Source of the DNA: Tissierella pigra
GTDB lineage: Bacteria > Bacillota > Clostridia > Tissierellales > Tissierellaceae
DNA: 64,000 bases
NCBI RefSeq assembly: GCF_009695605.1
Contig: NZ_VUNQ01000002.1
Span: 62,001 to 126,000 of the forward strand
Direction of reading: 5' to 3'
The position numbers were made by a program, and so were the translations under genes. The notes under the pieces were generated by a model. That model saw only the letters and a program-made list of their open reading frames with translations. It ran no database searches and was not told the DNA's origin. Below, one piece after another: positions 51,027 to 60,205 of the stretch; the stretch's first letter is position 1, and every line of letters begins with the position of its first letter.

Positions 51027-51609
51027 ATTGTTGAGGTATACAAATTACTTGACCTATTTGTAAATTATTAGGATTTATCCCTGGATTTACACGCATTATT
51101 GCATCAACTGTAGTACGGTATCTTTGTGCAAGGATATAAAGAGTATCCCCTGATCTAATAGTATAAGCAAAAGTTCCTGCTGGACAATGTCCCGGTGTCG
51201 GTCCTCCAGAACAATTTACTCCCAATGCAGTCCAAGTATTTATTCCTACTATTCCATCTGGTGTAAGTCCTCTACTTCTTTGGAAAGCCACAACAGCTGA
51301 ATGAGTATTCGGACCAAATATACCATCTATAGCACCTGGATTAAATCCATGACCTAATAAAAGTTGTTGAAGTCTTACTACATCAGCCCCTCTGCTTCCT
51401 TGTCTTAAAGTAGGACAACTTCCTGGTGTCGGTGGTGGAGTAGGTCCTGATGTTGGTATACAAATTACTTGACCAATAAATAATCTATCTGGATTTACAC
51501 CTGGGTTAGCTTGCATTAGAGCATCTACAGTTATACCGTAGGTTTGAGCTATTCTATAAAATGTATCTCCCGCCTTAATAGTATAAGGCATTCCATTTGG
51601 ACAAAACAT
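51025..51609 (-). CDS. LysM - peptidoglycan-binding - LysM protein
   Basis: A 194-residue wall-binding protein without a signal peptide. LysM 1 (about residues 7-50) has YTIKAGDTFYRIAQTYGITVDAL; a PG_binding_1 domain (about 65-125) has GSRGADVVRLQQLLLGHGF and FGPNTHSAVVAFQRSRGL; LysM 2 (about 145-190) has YTIRSGDTLYILAQRY (longer ones quoted in part). Absence of an export signal and the adjacent germination operon suggest a spore coat or cortex-associated protein made in the mother cell, but this is inference. ATG 51609 follows AGGGAGG; the 23 upstream in-frame codons have no ribosome site. Confidence 0.88.
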   Translation of the reverse strand: MFCPNGMPYTIKAGDTFYRIAQTYGITVDALMQANPGVNPDRLFIGQVICIPTSGPTPPPTPGSCPTLRQGSRGADVVRLQQLLLGHGFNPGAIDGIFGPNTHSAVVAFQRSRGLTPDGIVGINTWTALGVNCSGGPTPGHCPAGTFAYTIRSGDTLYILAQRYRTTVDAIMRVNPGINPNNLQIGQVICIPQQ

Positions 51610-51760
51610 ATTATTACCTCCCTTAATTGAATTATAACTCAATATAGTATATTCAAATAAAATCCATTGGTTCATCATAGATTTAATTTTATATAAGACA
51701 ACATAAAAATACTCTATTTGGTAAAGCTAACAAATAAACTTATATAAGGTTGTGGATATT

Positions 51761-53245
51761 ATGAAAAATTTACAAGATTATAATATATCTTACTCTTTAG
51801 ATGAAAATATAAATTTAATGAAGGAAATATTTAAAGACGATAATACTTTAAAAATAAAAAAACTTCAAAACCAATTTAATCCCAATATGGTTTGCTGTAT
51901 ATTTTTTATTAATGGAATGGTTGATGAAAATATAATCAGTGAATATATAATAAAACCTATTATTACAAATAGGATTTCATCTAATTTAAACCAAATGGAC
52001 ACTTTCCAAGATCAAATTATTATGTCATGCTCCTCTGAAAAAACTAAAGATATATCTAAATTAGTTGATGCAGTTCTAATGGGAAATACTGCTCTATTTT
52101 TAGAATGCGAAAACAATTGTCTTATTATAAAAAGTCAAGGTTGGCAAACCCGTAATATTGAAGAACCTACTGTAGAAAAAGCCCTTCGTGGTCCAAGGGA
52201 AGGGTTTAATGAATGTTTAATGGTTAATTTGTCTATGATTAGAAGGAAAATCAAATCAAATAAATTAAAATTTAATTTTATGACCATTGGAGATATAACC
52301 AATACAGATATTTGTATAGCTTATATAGAGGGGTTAGCAGAGGAGAAAATTTTAGAGAACCTATACAGTCAATTAAATGCCATTAAAATTGATGGAATCC
52401 TTGATGTGAAATATATTCAAGAGTATATTGACAAAGAACCTTTTTCTATATTTGAAACCACTGGAAGTACGGAAAAACCAGATGTAGTAGCGTCAAAACT
52501 TTTGGAAGGGAGAATTGCAGTTTTAGTTGACGGTTCTCCTGTAGTCATGACTCTACCTTATATTTTTATAGAGCTTTTCCAATCTGCTGATGATTATAGT
52601 TTAAATTATTATTTTTCATCTATAAATAGGATTCTTCGTATATTTGGGTTCCTTTCTACCATAAGTATTCCCCCCATATATCTAGCATTAGTAACCCAGC
52701 ATCAAGAGTTTATTCCTACTCCACTTATGATGAGTATTTATGCCTCTAGAATATCTACCCCATTGCCTACAATTTTAGAGCTTACTGGACTACTAATAGT
52801 ATTTGAGGAACTTCGGGAGGCAGGAGCACGAATGCCTTCATTTATTGGGCAAGCATTATCTATAGTAGGAGCATTAGTTCTAGGAACTGCAGCTGTAGAT
52901 GCAAGATTTGTTAGTGCTCCAATAATTATTGTAGTTGGAATGTCTGGAATTGCTGGTTTAATAACTCCGAATCTAAATGGTGCTTCAAATGTTATAAAAA
53001 TAGCCCTGATTTTTCTTTCTTCTATCTTAGGTCTATATGGATATATTATAGGAATGACATTTCTCCTTATTCATTTATTTAAGCTTGACTCCTTTGGCAT
53101 ACCATATATGTCAAATTTAACTACATTTAATATGCAAAGTTTAAAAGATACAGCCGTAAGATTTCCTGCATGGTATATGAGGCTTAGACCTAGATATATG
53201 ACAAATAACCATATTCGTAGTAATGGAGGTAAAAACCATGAATAA
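51761..53245 (+). CDS. gerKA: Spore germinant receptor subunit A (GerA/GerKA family)
   Basis: A 494-residue inner-membrane subunit of a germinant receptor. The hydrophilic N-terminal domain (about residues 1-250) contains KALRGPREGFNECLMVNLSMIRR, quoted here as KALRGPREGFNE, a family hallmark. The membrane domain (about 250-480) has RISTPLPTILELTGLLIVFEELREAGARMP, seen as PLPTILELTG and ELREAGARMP. I chose ATG 51761 over the GTG three codons earlier, which overlaps the ribosome site. It starts an A-C-B operon. Germinant specificity cannot be read from sequence. Confidence 0.92.
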   Translation: MKNLQDYNISYSLDENINLMKEIFKDDNTLKIKKLQNQFNPNMVCCIFFINGMVDENIISEYIIKPIITNRISSNLNQMDTFQDQIIMSCSSEKTKDISKLVDAVLMGNTALFLECENNCLIIKSQGWQTRNIEEPTVEKALRGPREGFNECLMVNLSMIRRKIKSNKLKFNFMTIGDITNTDICIAYIEGLAEEKILENLYSQLNAIKIDGILDVKYIQEYIDKEPFSIFETTGSTEKPDVVASKLLEGRIAVLVDGSPVVMTLPYIFIELFQSADDYSLNYYFSSINRILRIFGFLSTISIPPIYLALVTQHQEFIPTPLMMSIYASRISTPLPTILELTGLLIVFEELREAGARMPSFIGQALSIVGALVLGTAAVDARFVSAPIIIVVGMSGIAGLITPNLNGASNVIKIALIFLSSILGLYGYIIGMTFLLIHLFKLDSFGIPYMSNLTTFNMQSLKDTAVRFPAWYMRLRPRYMTNNHIRSNGGKNHE

Positions 53246-54374
53246 ATCTTTTATTTTTATACTAATTATATTTATGATTTTAAGCCTTGTTACAGGTTGT
53301 GGAAGCTATAAAGAAATTGAACAGCTCTCTCCCGTAGCTGGAATAGCCATAGATAAAAGTCCTATTGGCTACAAATTGACTGTAGAAATCATAGATGTAG
53401 ATGAGTCTAATAAAGAACCAAAGTTTGTTTCATTAAAATTGAGTACAGAAGGAAAATCAATTTTTGATTGTATTAGAAATATGATTAATCTTACGGCAAA
53501 GAAATTATATTTTGGACATACGTCAGTAGTCATAGTGAGTAAGGATGTGGCTAAGGATGGTATTATACCTATAATAGATTTCATATTTAGAGACGCGGAG
53601 CCTAGAATCAATATGTATATGGTGGTTTCTGATGAGTATACTGCCAATGAAATACTTCATCTCAAATCTGTATCTACTGATATTCGTTCCTTTGAAATAG
53701 ACACCATGATTGTTTCTAATGACCAACTATCTAAAGTTCCCAATACTTCTGTTTATCAATTAGCTAATCATATAGGAACTCCAGGATTATATCCTGTAAT
53801 TCCTACTGTTAGTATGGAAGTAAATGAAGGATTAGAAACCATCGTACTATCTGGTGGTGCTATTTTCAAACAAGATACATTAGAGGGATTTTTAGGACTA
53901 GATGATATTAAGTGTCTTCGTTTTATTAGAAATGAAATTAAAGGTGGACTTTTTATTTTTGATATTTCAAATACTACTATCTCCTTAGAGATATTTAAAA
54001 ATAAAACAAAAGTTAGACCAAAGATAGTAAATAATCAACTGGTCATGGAAATTAAAATAAAAACCATAGTAAGCATAGGAGAAACAAATGGGCAAATAGA
54101 TACTCTTCATGAAAATAGTATTAATAGAATTAAAACTATAGCTGAAACATCACTGGAAGATGATATTCTTCAATTTATTAAAACTATACAAACTGATTAT
54201 GGGTTAGATATATTTGGATTTGGCAATATAGTAAAACAGAGAATGCCTGATTTATGGAAGGAAATTGAAACTAATTGGGATAGTATTTTTAAAGAATTAG
54301 ATATAGATGTAGATGCAGATATTCATATTAGAGGTAGTGGAAACCTATTTAAAAATATAACAGAAAAACAGTAA
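53238..54374 (+). CDS. gerKC: Spore germinant receptor lipoprotein subunit C
   Basis: A 378-residue Ger(x)C lipoprotein. The signal peptide ends in the lipobox LVTGC (Cys about residue 21), and ELSPVAGIAIDKS-like sequence follows (QLSPVAGIAIDKS). The C-terminal domain ends with NWDSIFKELDIDVDADIHIRGSG in outline, which is typical. ATG 53238 follows GGAGGTAAAAACC and overlaps the gerKA stop by 8 nt. Confidence 0.93.
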   Translation: MNKSFIFILIIFMILSLVTGCGSYKEIEQLSPVAGIAIDKSPIGYKLTVEIIDVDESNKEPKFVSLKLSTEGKSIFDCIRNMINLTAKKLYFGHTSVVIVSKDVAKDGIIPIIDFIFRDAEPRINMYMVVSDEYTANEILHLKSVSTDIRSFEIDTMIVSNDQLSKVPNTSVYQLANHIGTPGLYPVIPTVSMEVNEGLETIVLSGGAIFKQDTLEGFLGLDDIKCLRFIRNEIKGGLFIFDISNTTISLEIFKNKTKVRPKIVNNQLVMEIKIKTIVSIGETNGQIDTLHENSINRIKTIAETSLEDDILQFIKTIQTDYGLDIFGFGNIVKQRMPDLWKEIETNWDSIFKELDIDVDADIHIRGSGNLFKNITEKQ

Positions 54375-54395
54375 CCCTAAGAGGTGGTAAAATTG

Positions 54396-55313
54396 ATGGA
54401 AAATAAAAAAATTAGTAGCTCACAGTATAAATCATTGATGGTTATATTTATATTTGGAACTTCTCTAATATTCGTTGGAAATATCCATGGAGAAGAAGAT
54501 ATTTGGATTTCTATTTTAATAGCAATAGCAATGTCTATGCCTCTTGCACTTATATATGGCAAAATAGCAAAGTTATTCCCTAAAATGGGGCTCTTTGATA
54601 TTTTTATAAAGACATATGGTAAAGTTTTAGGTAAGTTTTTTATTTTGGCTTATAGCTTTCATTTTTTTCATCTAGCCACTATGATTTTAAGATCTATGAC
54701 AGAATATATTCAAGTAGCCTCTTTACCTGATACTTCTCAATATACTACAGGGATTCTTATTATTTATACTATAAATGCTGGTCTTTCTGCTTTTTCTACA
54801 TGGGCGAAACTAATTCTACCTATTGTTATACTTTTGATTATTACTACAATCATTTTAGGATTCAATCAATTTGATTATTCCTATCTTATGCCCATACTGT
54901 ATAATGGATTAAAGCCAGTCATGGTTAATAGTTATTTATTTATTACTTTCCCCTTTGCTGAAACTATAGTATTCTTAGTATTTTCGGCCTATGCTGATGA
55001 CAATAATGATTTTACTAAGGTATATATCCATGGTATTCTCATAGGTGGCTTTTTTCTATTCATTAATGTCTTTAGAAATATTTTATTATTAGGTTTTCCA
55101 AACGTAAATAATGTACTTTTTAGATCTGACTTTGCTACCTCCATAATAACGATTTCTAATTTTATTCAAAGAATCGAAATCATTGTTTCCTCAAATCTAA
55201 CATTGACTAGCTTTGCAAAGGCTACAACTTATTTATATGCTGCATCCCTTGGGTTTATAAAGCTCTTTAACATAAAAAACATAAAAGATTTCTCATTATC
55301 CTATGTATTATAA
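54396..55313 (+). CDS. gerKB: Spore germinant receptor permease subunit B, truncated by a frameshift
   Basis: A 305-residue integral membrane protein of the APC-like GerB family with about eight hydrophobic segments. It begins KKISSSQYKSLMVIFIFGTS (family-typical), and ends LYAASLGFIKLFNIKNIKDF then SLSYVL and a stop. Family members run to about 360 residues with two more helices. The missing C-terminal piece is found just downstream in another frame (55313-55477). So one indel near 55300-55313 has split the gene, or the assembly has an error there. ATG 54396 is 8 nt after GAGGTGG. Confidence 0.9.
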   Translation: MENKKISSSQYKSLMVIFIFGTSLIFVGNIHGEEDIWISILIAIAMSMPLALIYGKIAKLFPKMGLFDIFIKTYGKVLGKFFILAYSFHFFHLATMILRSMTEYIQVASLPDTSQYTTGILIIYTINAGLSAFSTWAKLILPIVILLIITTIILGFNQFDYSYLMPILYNGLKPVMVNSYLFITFPFAETIVFLVFSAYADDNNDFTKVYIHGILIGGFFLFINVFRNILLLGFPNVNNVLFRSDFATSIITISNFIQRIEIIVSSNLTLTSFAKATTYLYAASLGFIKLFNIKNIKDFSLSYVL

Positions 55314-55477
55314 TGGTAATCTTATCTAGATTTATTTTTAAAAGTACTATGGATATGGCAAGATTTATTAGCTTTTATCAGTACTATGTTATACCATTTC
55401 AATTCATAATTCCTTTACTTACTTTAACTATAGGTGTTATAAAAAAAAGAAATCTTAAAAACAACTCCGATTTTTAA
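55313..55477 (+). pseudogene. Displaced C-terminal end of gerKB
   Basis: 54 codons from an ATG overlapping the gerKB stop (TAATG). The translation has VILSRFIFKSTMDMARFI, then a membrane helix YYVIPFQFIIPLLTLTIGV and the basic end KKR. This is how GerKB proteins usually finish (a Y-x-x-P-FQ-xIIP helix and Lys/Arg tail). It could be translated by coupling at TAATG, giving a two-chain protein, but a frameshift is the simpler reading. Confidence 0.75.
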
Positions 55478-55510
55478 AACTAACTTTAAAAATCGGAGTT
55501 GTTTTATTAT
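55460..55510 (+). terminator. Terminator of the ger operon (AACTCCGATTT group)
   Basis: Exact 19-bp arms, AACAACTCCGATTTTTAAA and its complement, around a 6-nt loop, then TTATTATTT. It overlaps the gerKB C-terminal codons. Confidence 0.88.
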
Positions 55511-55590
55511 TTCTTTAAAGTTCTATTCCTTTTGAAAAATAAATATAATTACTTAAGTATTACTTTAAATATTTAAAAGGGGGCTTTAAT

Positions 55591-57270
55591 ATGAAGAGAA
55601 GTTTTATAGTAATAATGAGCCTGTTACTTGTAATAGCCTTATTAATCACTGGCTGTGTACCTAAAGGTGGAGATGAAGTAAAGGAACCTACAGATACACC
55701 AAGTACAGATTCATCTGCTACACCACCTAGTGAAAGTAAAAAAGAAGCAAAGATTTTAAGGACAAACAATGGCAGTGAACCAGGTTCATTGGACCCTGCG
55801 TTGGCTCAAGGAACCCATGAATCTTGGGTATTAGACCATACATTTGAAGGGTTAATGAAAATTGATCCAGACTTAAAAGTTGTTCCTGGTATGGCAGAGG
55901 AATATATGATCTCAGATGACAGTTTGACTTATACCTTCACTCTCCGTGATGATATTAAATGGTCAAATGGTGACTCTGTTACTGCCCATGACTTTGAATT
56001 TGCATGGAAAAGAGCCTTAGACCCCGAATTAGCTTCAGACTATGCACATCAACTTTATTATATTAAAGGTGGCGAAGCTTACAATACTGGGGAAGGAACA
56101 GTTGATGATGTATTAGTTAAAGCTTTAGATGACAAAACACTTGAAGTAACTCTTGAAGCACCTACTGCATACTTCTTAGAATTAACAGCATTTTATACAC
56201 TTTATCCTGTAAATAAAAAAGTTGTAGAGTCTGATCCTGATTGGGCAAAGAATGCCAGTACTCATGTGTCCAATGGACCATTTACTTTAACTGAATGGGA
56301 GCATAATGCTACTATTAAAATTAGAAAAAATGAAAACTATTATGATTCAGCCAGTGTCAAATTAGATGGAGTAGATTTTGATATTATTGATGATGAAAAT
56401 ACTACATGGCAAAAATACGAAGGTGGAGATTATGATTTCTTAACTCCATTGCCACAGGCTGTAGTAGCTCAAATGAAGGATAATAATAACCCTGAATTAA
56501 TCATAGGTGCTGAGGTTGGTACTTATTACTATAATTTAAACTCTAAAGTCAAACCATTTAACAATATTAAGGTTCGAAGAGGGCTGTCTATGACTTTAGA
56601 TCGCCAAACTATAGTTGATAAGATTGCTCAAGGCGGTCAAATTGCTGCTGAAGGTGTTGTTCCTTTTGGACTACCTGATGAAAATGGTAAAGAATATCGT
56701 GATGCTGTAGGAAAACTAGTAGAATATAATGTGGAAGAAGGTAAAAAGTTATTCCTAGAAGGTTTAGCTGAAGAAGGTATGAAAATAGAAGACTTTAAAA
56801 ATATAGTCATTCTATATAATACTTCTGAGGCTCATAAAAAAATTGCTCAAGCAGCACAGGAAATGTGGAGAGTTAATTTAGGTATTGAAATCCAGCTAGA
56901 AAACGTTGATTTCCAAGTTAAGCTTGATAGAGAAAAAGCTGGAGACTATCATATATCCCGTGCTGGTTGGATTGGAGACTATATGGACCCTATTACATTT
57001 ATTGAACTATGGGAAAGCAACTCCTCTTTCAACGATGCAAAATATAATAGCCCTGAATACGACCAATTGGTGAAAATAGCCAAAACTAGCCCTGATCCTA
57101 ATGAGCGTTTTGATGCAATGAGAAAAGCAGAACAGATTGTTATGGAAGATATGCCTATAGTGCCTGTTTATTTCTATACACAACCATATGCACAAAAATC
57201 CTATGTAACAGGTGTATATAAGCCATTGGTAAACTATCCAAAGCTGACTTATGCTGATATAAATAAATAA
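55591..57270 (+). CDS. oppA: Oligopeptide ABC transporter substrate-binding lipoprotein
   Basis: A 559-residue lipoprotein that captures peptides outside the membrane. The signal peptide ends in the lipobox LLITGC (Cys about residue 22), then a Ser/Thr/Pro linker (about 30-50). The SBP_bac_5 domain has NGSEPGSLDPALAQGTHESW and TYTFTLRDDIKWSNGDSVTAHDFEFAWKRALDP, seen as LRDDIKWSNGDSVTAHDF. Length is normal for OppA. It heads oppABCDF. A GC-rich hairpin follows its stop codon and may protect its message. ATG 55591 behind AAAAGGGGG. Confidence 0.94.
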   Translation: MKRSFIVIMSLLLVIALLITGCVPKGGDEVKEPTDTPSTDSSATPPSESKKEAKILRTNNGSEPGSLDPALAQGTHESWVLDHTFEGLMKIDPDLKVVPGMAEEYMISDDSLTYTFTLRDDIKWSNGDSVTAHDFEFAWKRALDPELASDYAHQLYYIKGGEAYNTGEGTVDDVLVKALDDKTLEVTLEAPTAYFLELTAFYTLYPVNKKVVESDPDWAKNASTHVSNGPFTLTEWEHNATIKIRKNENYYDSASVKLDGVDFDIIDDENTTWQKYEGGDYDFLTPLPQAVVAQMKDNNNPELIIGAEVGTYYYNLNSKVKPFNNIKVRRGLSMTLDRQTIVDKIAQGGQIAAEGVVPFGLPDENGKEYRDAVGKLVEYNVEEGKKLFLEGLAEEGMKIEDFKNIVILYNTSEAHKKIAQAAQEMWRVNLGIEIQLENVDFQVKLDREKAGDYHISRAGWIGDYMDPITFIELWESNSSFNDAKYNSPEYDQLVKIAKTSPDPNERFDAMRKAEQIVMEDMPIVPVYFYTQPYAQKSYVTGVYKPLVNYPKLTYADINK

Positions 57271-57276
57271 AGGTAC

Positions 57277-57295
57277 GGGCGAGCCTAGCTCGCCC
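57277..57295 (+). promoter_or_regulatory. GC-rich hairpin between oppA and oppB
   Basis: GGGCGAGC - CTA - GCTCGCCC: an exact 8-bp stem in an AT-rich region, with no T-run. It is more likely an RNA-stability or processing hairpin that raises oppA over oppBCDF expression than a terminator. Confidence 0.65.
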
Positions 57296-57317
57296 TACTA
57301 TATAAGGAGGGAAAAAA

Positions 57318-58247
57318 TTGAAAAAGTACCTTTTCAAAAGAATTATTATGTCTGCCATTACTCTTTGGGCTATTATAACTATTACATTTTTTTTAATGCA
57401 CTCCATTCCTGGTAACCCTTTCAGAAAGGAAGGTAAAATGCCTCAGGTAGTTTATGAAAATCTACAGAAAAAATATGGTTTAGATAAACCACTTCCAGAA
57501 CAATATATTATCTATCTAAAAAATCTTTTAAAAGGAGATTTTGGAGACTCTATGAAATCAAAGGTTGAAACTGTAAATGATATGATTCGTAGAGGCTTTC
57601 CAGTTTCAGCTTATTTAGGTTTAGAAGCCCTATTTATTGCATTAATATTTGGACCAGCTTTAGGCGCATTAGCTGCATTATATCAAAATAAGTTTCCAGA
57701 CTATATCTCTATGATAATAGCCATTATAGGTATTTCTGTCCCTAGCTTTATAATGGGTACAATACTTATTCAATTTGTAGCTAAAAATGTTAGTTGGATT
57801 CCTATTGGAGGTTGGGGAGAATTTAAACATACTTTCCTTCCAGCAGTGGCTTTGTCTTTAATGCCTTTGGCTTATATGGCAAGGCTTATGCGTTCCAGTA
57901 TGTTAGAAATTTTAGGTCAAGACTATATCAAAACTGCAAAATCTAAAGGATTATCTAAATCTATAGTTATATTGAAACATGCCATAAGAAATGCAGTTCT
58001 CCCAATAATATCTGTCCTTGGAACATTGATCTCTAACCTTTTAGTAGGTAGTTTTGTTATAGAAAAAATCTTTGGAATACCTGGCCTCGGAAAATTCTTC
58101 GTTCAATCAATTAATAACAGAGATTATACACTTATAATGGGGACAACTATTTTCTATGCAATTATATTGATAGTTTTGCTTCTCTTAGTAGATATAGCAT
58201 ATATATTTATTGACCCACGTATAAGGCTTACCAAGGAGGGACGCTAA
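57318..58247 (+). CDS. oppB: Oligopeptide ABC transporter permease OppB
   Basis: A 309-residue membrane protein with six hydrophobic segments. It opens KKYLFKRIIMSAITLWAII, contains FLMHSIPGNPF, and has the EAA loop SMLEILGQDYIKTAKSKGLS, the site of contact with the ATPase. It starts at a TTG (57318) behind AAGGAGGG. The stop overlaps the oppC start (TAATG). Confidence 0.94.
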   Translation: MKKYLFKRIIMSAITLWAIITITFFLMHSIPGNPFRKEGKMPQVVYENLQKKYGLDKPLPEQYIIYLKNLLKGDFGDSMKSKVETVNDMIRRGFPVSAYLGLEALFIALIFGPALGALAALYQNKFPDYISMIIAIIGISVPSFIMGTILIQFVAKNVSWIPIGGWGEFKHTFLPAVALSLMPLAYMARLMRSSMLEILGQDYIKTAKSKGLSKSIVILKHAIRNAVLPIISVLGTLISNLLVGSFVIEKIFGIPGLGKFFVQSINNRDYTLIMGTTIFYAIILIVLLLLVDIAYIFIDPRIRLTKEGR

Positions 58248-59191
58248 TGGATAATCAAATCAATTTATCAAAAGATATGTTTCGCCCTGTACCTCATGAA
58301 GATAGAAACCCAGAGAAAATCAGACGTCCCAGTATAAAATATTGGTCTGATGTTTGGCGTAGACTGAGACAAAATAAACTTTCCATGGTAGGTCTTACTA
58401 TAATACTTCTTATGATTTTAATGTCCATTATAGGACCGCTTATTAACGGTTATAGTTATTTTGAACAAGATTATAGTAAAATCAATCTACATCCCAATGC
58501 CATTCATTGGTTCGGTACTGACGAACTTGGCAGGGATCAGTTTACAAGAATTTGGTTTGGAGCTAGATACTCCCTAATAATAGGAATCCTTGCTGCAACA
58601 ATTGATTTTATCATTGGTATTTTATACGGAGGACTTTCTGGTATAGCAACAAGAAAAGTTGACAATATTATGATGAGAATTGCAGAAGTAATATATAGTA
58701 TCCCTTATTTACTTATAGTAATTCTCTTATCAGTAGTCTTCTCCAGTGAAGGCTCTGGCACTTCCTTATTTGTATTAATACTTGCCATGACTCTTACAGA
58801 CTGGGTACCTATGGCAATTTTAGTAAGGGGTCAAGTCCTTCAGCTTAAAGAGTCAGAATACTCCTTAGCTGCTGAATCCTTGGGAGCAACCAAGCCATGG
58901 ATACTTAGAAAACATATAATTCCAAATACATTGGGACCTATTCTAGTAAATATTACCCTTACTATTCCTAGAGCCATATTTGCTGAAGCCACATTAAGCT
59001 TCTTAGGACTTGGGCTTCAAGCACCAAAATCAAGCCTTGGTTCTTTAGCGAATGATGGATTAGCAGGACTTGCCGTAGGTAACGGATACCAAATAATTAT
59101 ACCAGCCATATTTATTTCCCTTATTATGTTTGGATTTAATGTGCTTGGTGATGGGCTTCGTGATGCACTAGACCCAAGACTACGTAAATAG
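58247..59191 (+). CDS. oppC: Oligopeptide ABC transporter permease OppC
   Basis: A 314-residue permease. The N-terminal OppC extension (WSDVWRRLRQNKLSMVGL) precedes six hydrophobic segments. The signature HWFGTDELGRDQFTRIWFGAR, seen as FGTDELGRDQF, and the EAA loop LKESEYSLAAESLGATKPWI are present. It ends LGDGLRDALDPRLRK. Translationally coupled to oppB. Confidence 0.95.
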   Translation: MDNQINLSKDMFRPVPHEDRNPEKIRRPSIKYWSDVWRRLRQNKLSMVGLTIILLMILMSIIGPLINGYSYFEQDYSKINLHPNAIHWFGTDELGRDQFTRIWFGARYSLIIGILAATIDFIIGILYGGLSGIATRKVDNIMMRIAEVIYSIPYLLIVILLSVVFSSEGSGTSLFVLILAMTLTDWVPMAILVRGQVLQLKESEYSLAAESLGATKPWILRKHIIPNTLGPILVNITLTIPRAIFAEATLSFLGLGLQAPKSSLGSLANDGLAGLAVGNGYQIIIPAIFISLIMFGFNVLGDGLRDALDPRLRK

Positions 59192-59203
59192 AGAGGTGGA
59201 GAA

Positions 59204-60205
59204 ATGAAAACACTACTGGAAGTTAAAAACCTATCAGTATCCTTTAAAACTTTCTTTGGAGAAGTGGAAGCAGTCAGAAATATTAGTTTTGATGTAGGAA
59301 GCTCAGAAACTGTAGCCATAGTTGGAGAATCTGGATGTGGAAAATCTGTTACGGCAAATTCCATAATGCAACTGCTTCCTATGCCACCTGCTTTTTTTAA
59401 AAATGGACAAATAATATTCAATGGAAAAAACCTACTGGATAAATCTGATAAAGAAATGGAGGTTGTTCGTGGCAATGAAATATCCATGATATTTCAGGAC
59501 CCTATGACTTCTTTAAATCCAACTATGAAAATAGGAAAACAAATTGTAGAAGGATTAATAAGACACCAAAGATTATCAAAATCAGAAGCAAAGAAAAAGG
59601 CAGTAGAAATGTTGAACTTAGTAGCAGTTCCTGAACCAGAAAAAAGAGTCAATCAATATCCTCATGAGTTTTCTGGTGGTATGAGGCAACGTGTAATGAT
59701 AGCTTTAGCAATGGTATCTACTCCAAGGCTGCTTATAGCTGATGAACCAACTACAGCCCTTGATGTTACAGTACAGGCACAAATCTTAGAGCTTATGAAG
59801 GAAATTCAAAATAAATTGGAGATGGCAATTATTTTAATAACCCATGATTTGGGAGTCGTCGCAGATATGAGCGACAAGGTAATAGTCATGTATGCAGGAC
59901 AAATCTTGGAAGAAGGTTTAACTGATGAAATATTTAAAGCTCCTTGTCATCCTTACACAATAAAACTGCTTGCATCTGTTCCAAGCTTAAATATGTCAAG
60001 AAACGAGCCACTTCACTCCATAGACGGAACACCTCCAGATCTTTATATACCACCTAAAGGTTGCTCCTTCTATGATAGATGTGAAAATGCCATGAAAATA
60101 TGTAAAGATTATATGCCTGAGTTTCATAGTCGCAGTGCAACCCATAGAAGTCGTTGCTGGTTAAATCATCCTATGGCAAAAGACTCTGAAAGGGGTGAAT
60201 CCTAA
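59204..60205 (+). CDS. oppD: Oligopeptide ABC transporter ATPase OppD
   Basis: A 333-residue ATPase. Walker A GESGCGKSVTANS, signature FSGGMRQRVMIALAM, Walker B LLIADEPTTALDVT and H-loop LITHDLGVVADM. The C-terminal oligopeptide extension carries cysteines in PPKGCSFYDRCENAMKIC and SRCWLNHP, which often bind an iron-sulfur cluster in this family. ATG 59204 behind AGAGGTGG. Confidence 0.95.
   Translation: MKTLLEVKNLSVSFKTFFGEVEAVRNISFDVGSSETVAIVGESGCGKSVTANSIMQLLPMPPAFFKNGQIIFNGKNLLDKSDKEMEVVRGNEISMIFQDPMTSLNPTMKIGKQIVEGLIRHQRLSKSEAKKKAVEMLNLVAVPEPEKRVNQYPHEFSGGMRQRVMIALAMVSTPRLLIADEPTTALDVTVQAQILELMKEIQNKLEMAIILITHDLGVVADMSDKVIVMYAGQILEEGLTDEIFKAPCHPYTIKLLASVPSLNMSRNEPLHSIDGTPPDLYIPPKGCSFYDRCENAMKICKDYMPEFHSRSATHRSRCWLNHPMAKDSERGES

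Noticed and set aside
53223-53237. Upstream start for gerKC
   Set aside because: Those codons cover the GGAGG ribosome site; ATG 53238 begins the lipoprotein signal peptide.
55511-55590. A consensus promoter for oppA
   Set aside because: TATAAT is present (near 55546), but no acceptable -35 box lies at 16-18 nt upstream, so I did not call it.
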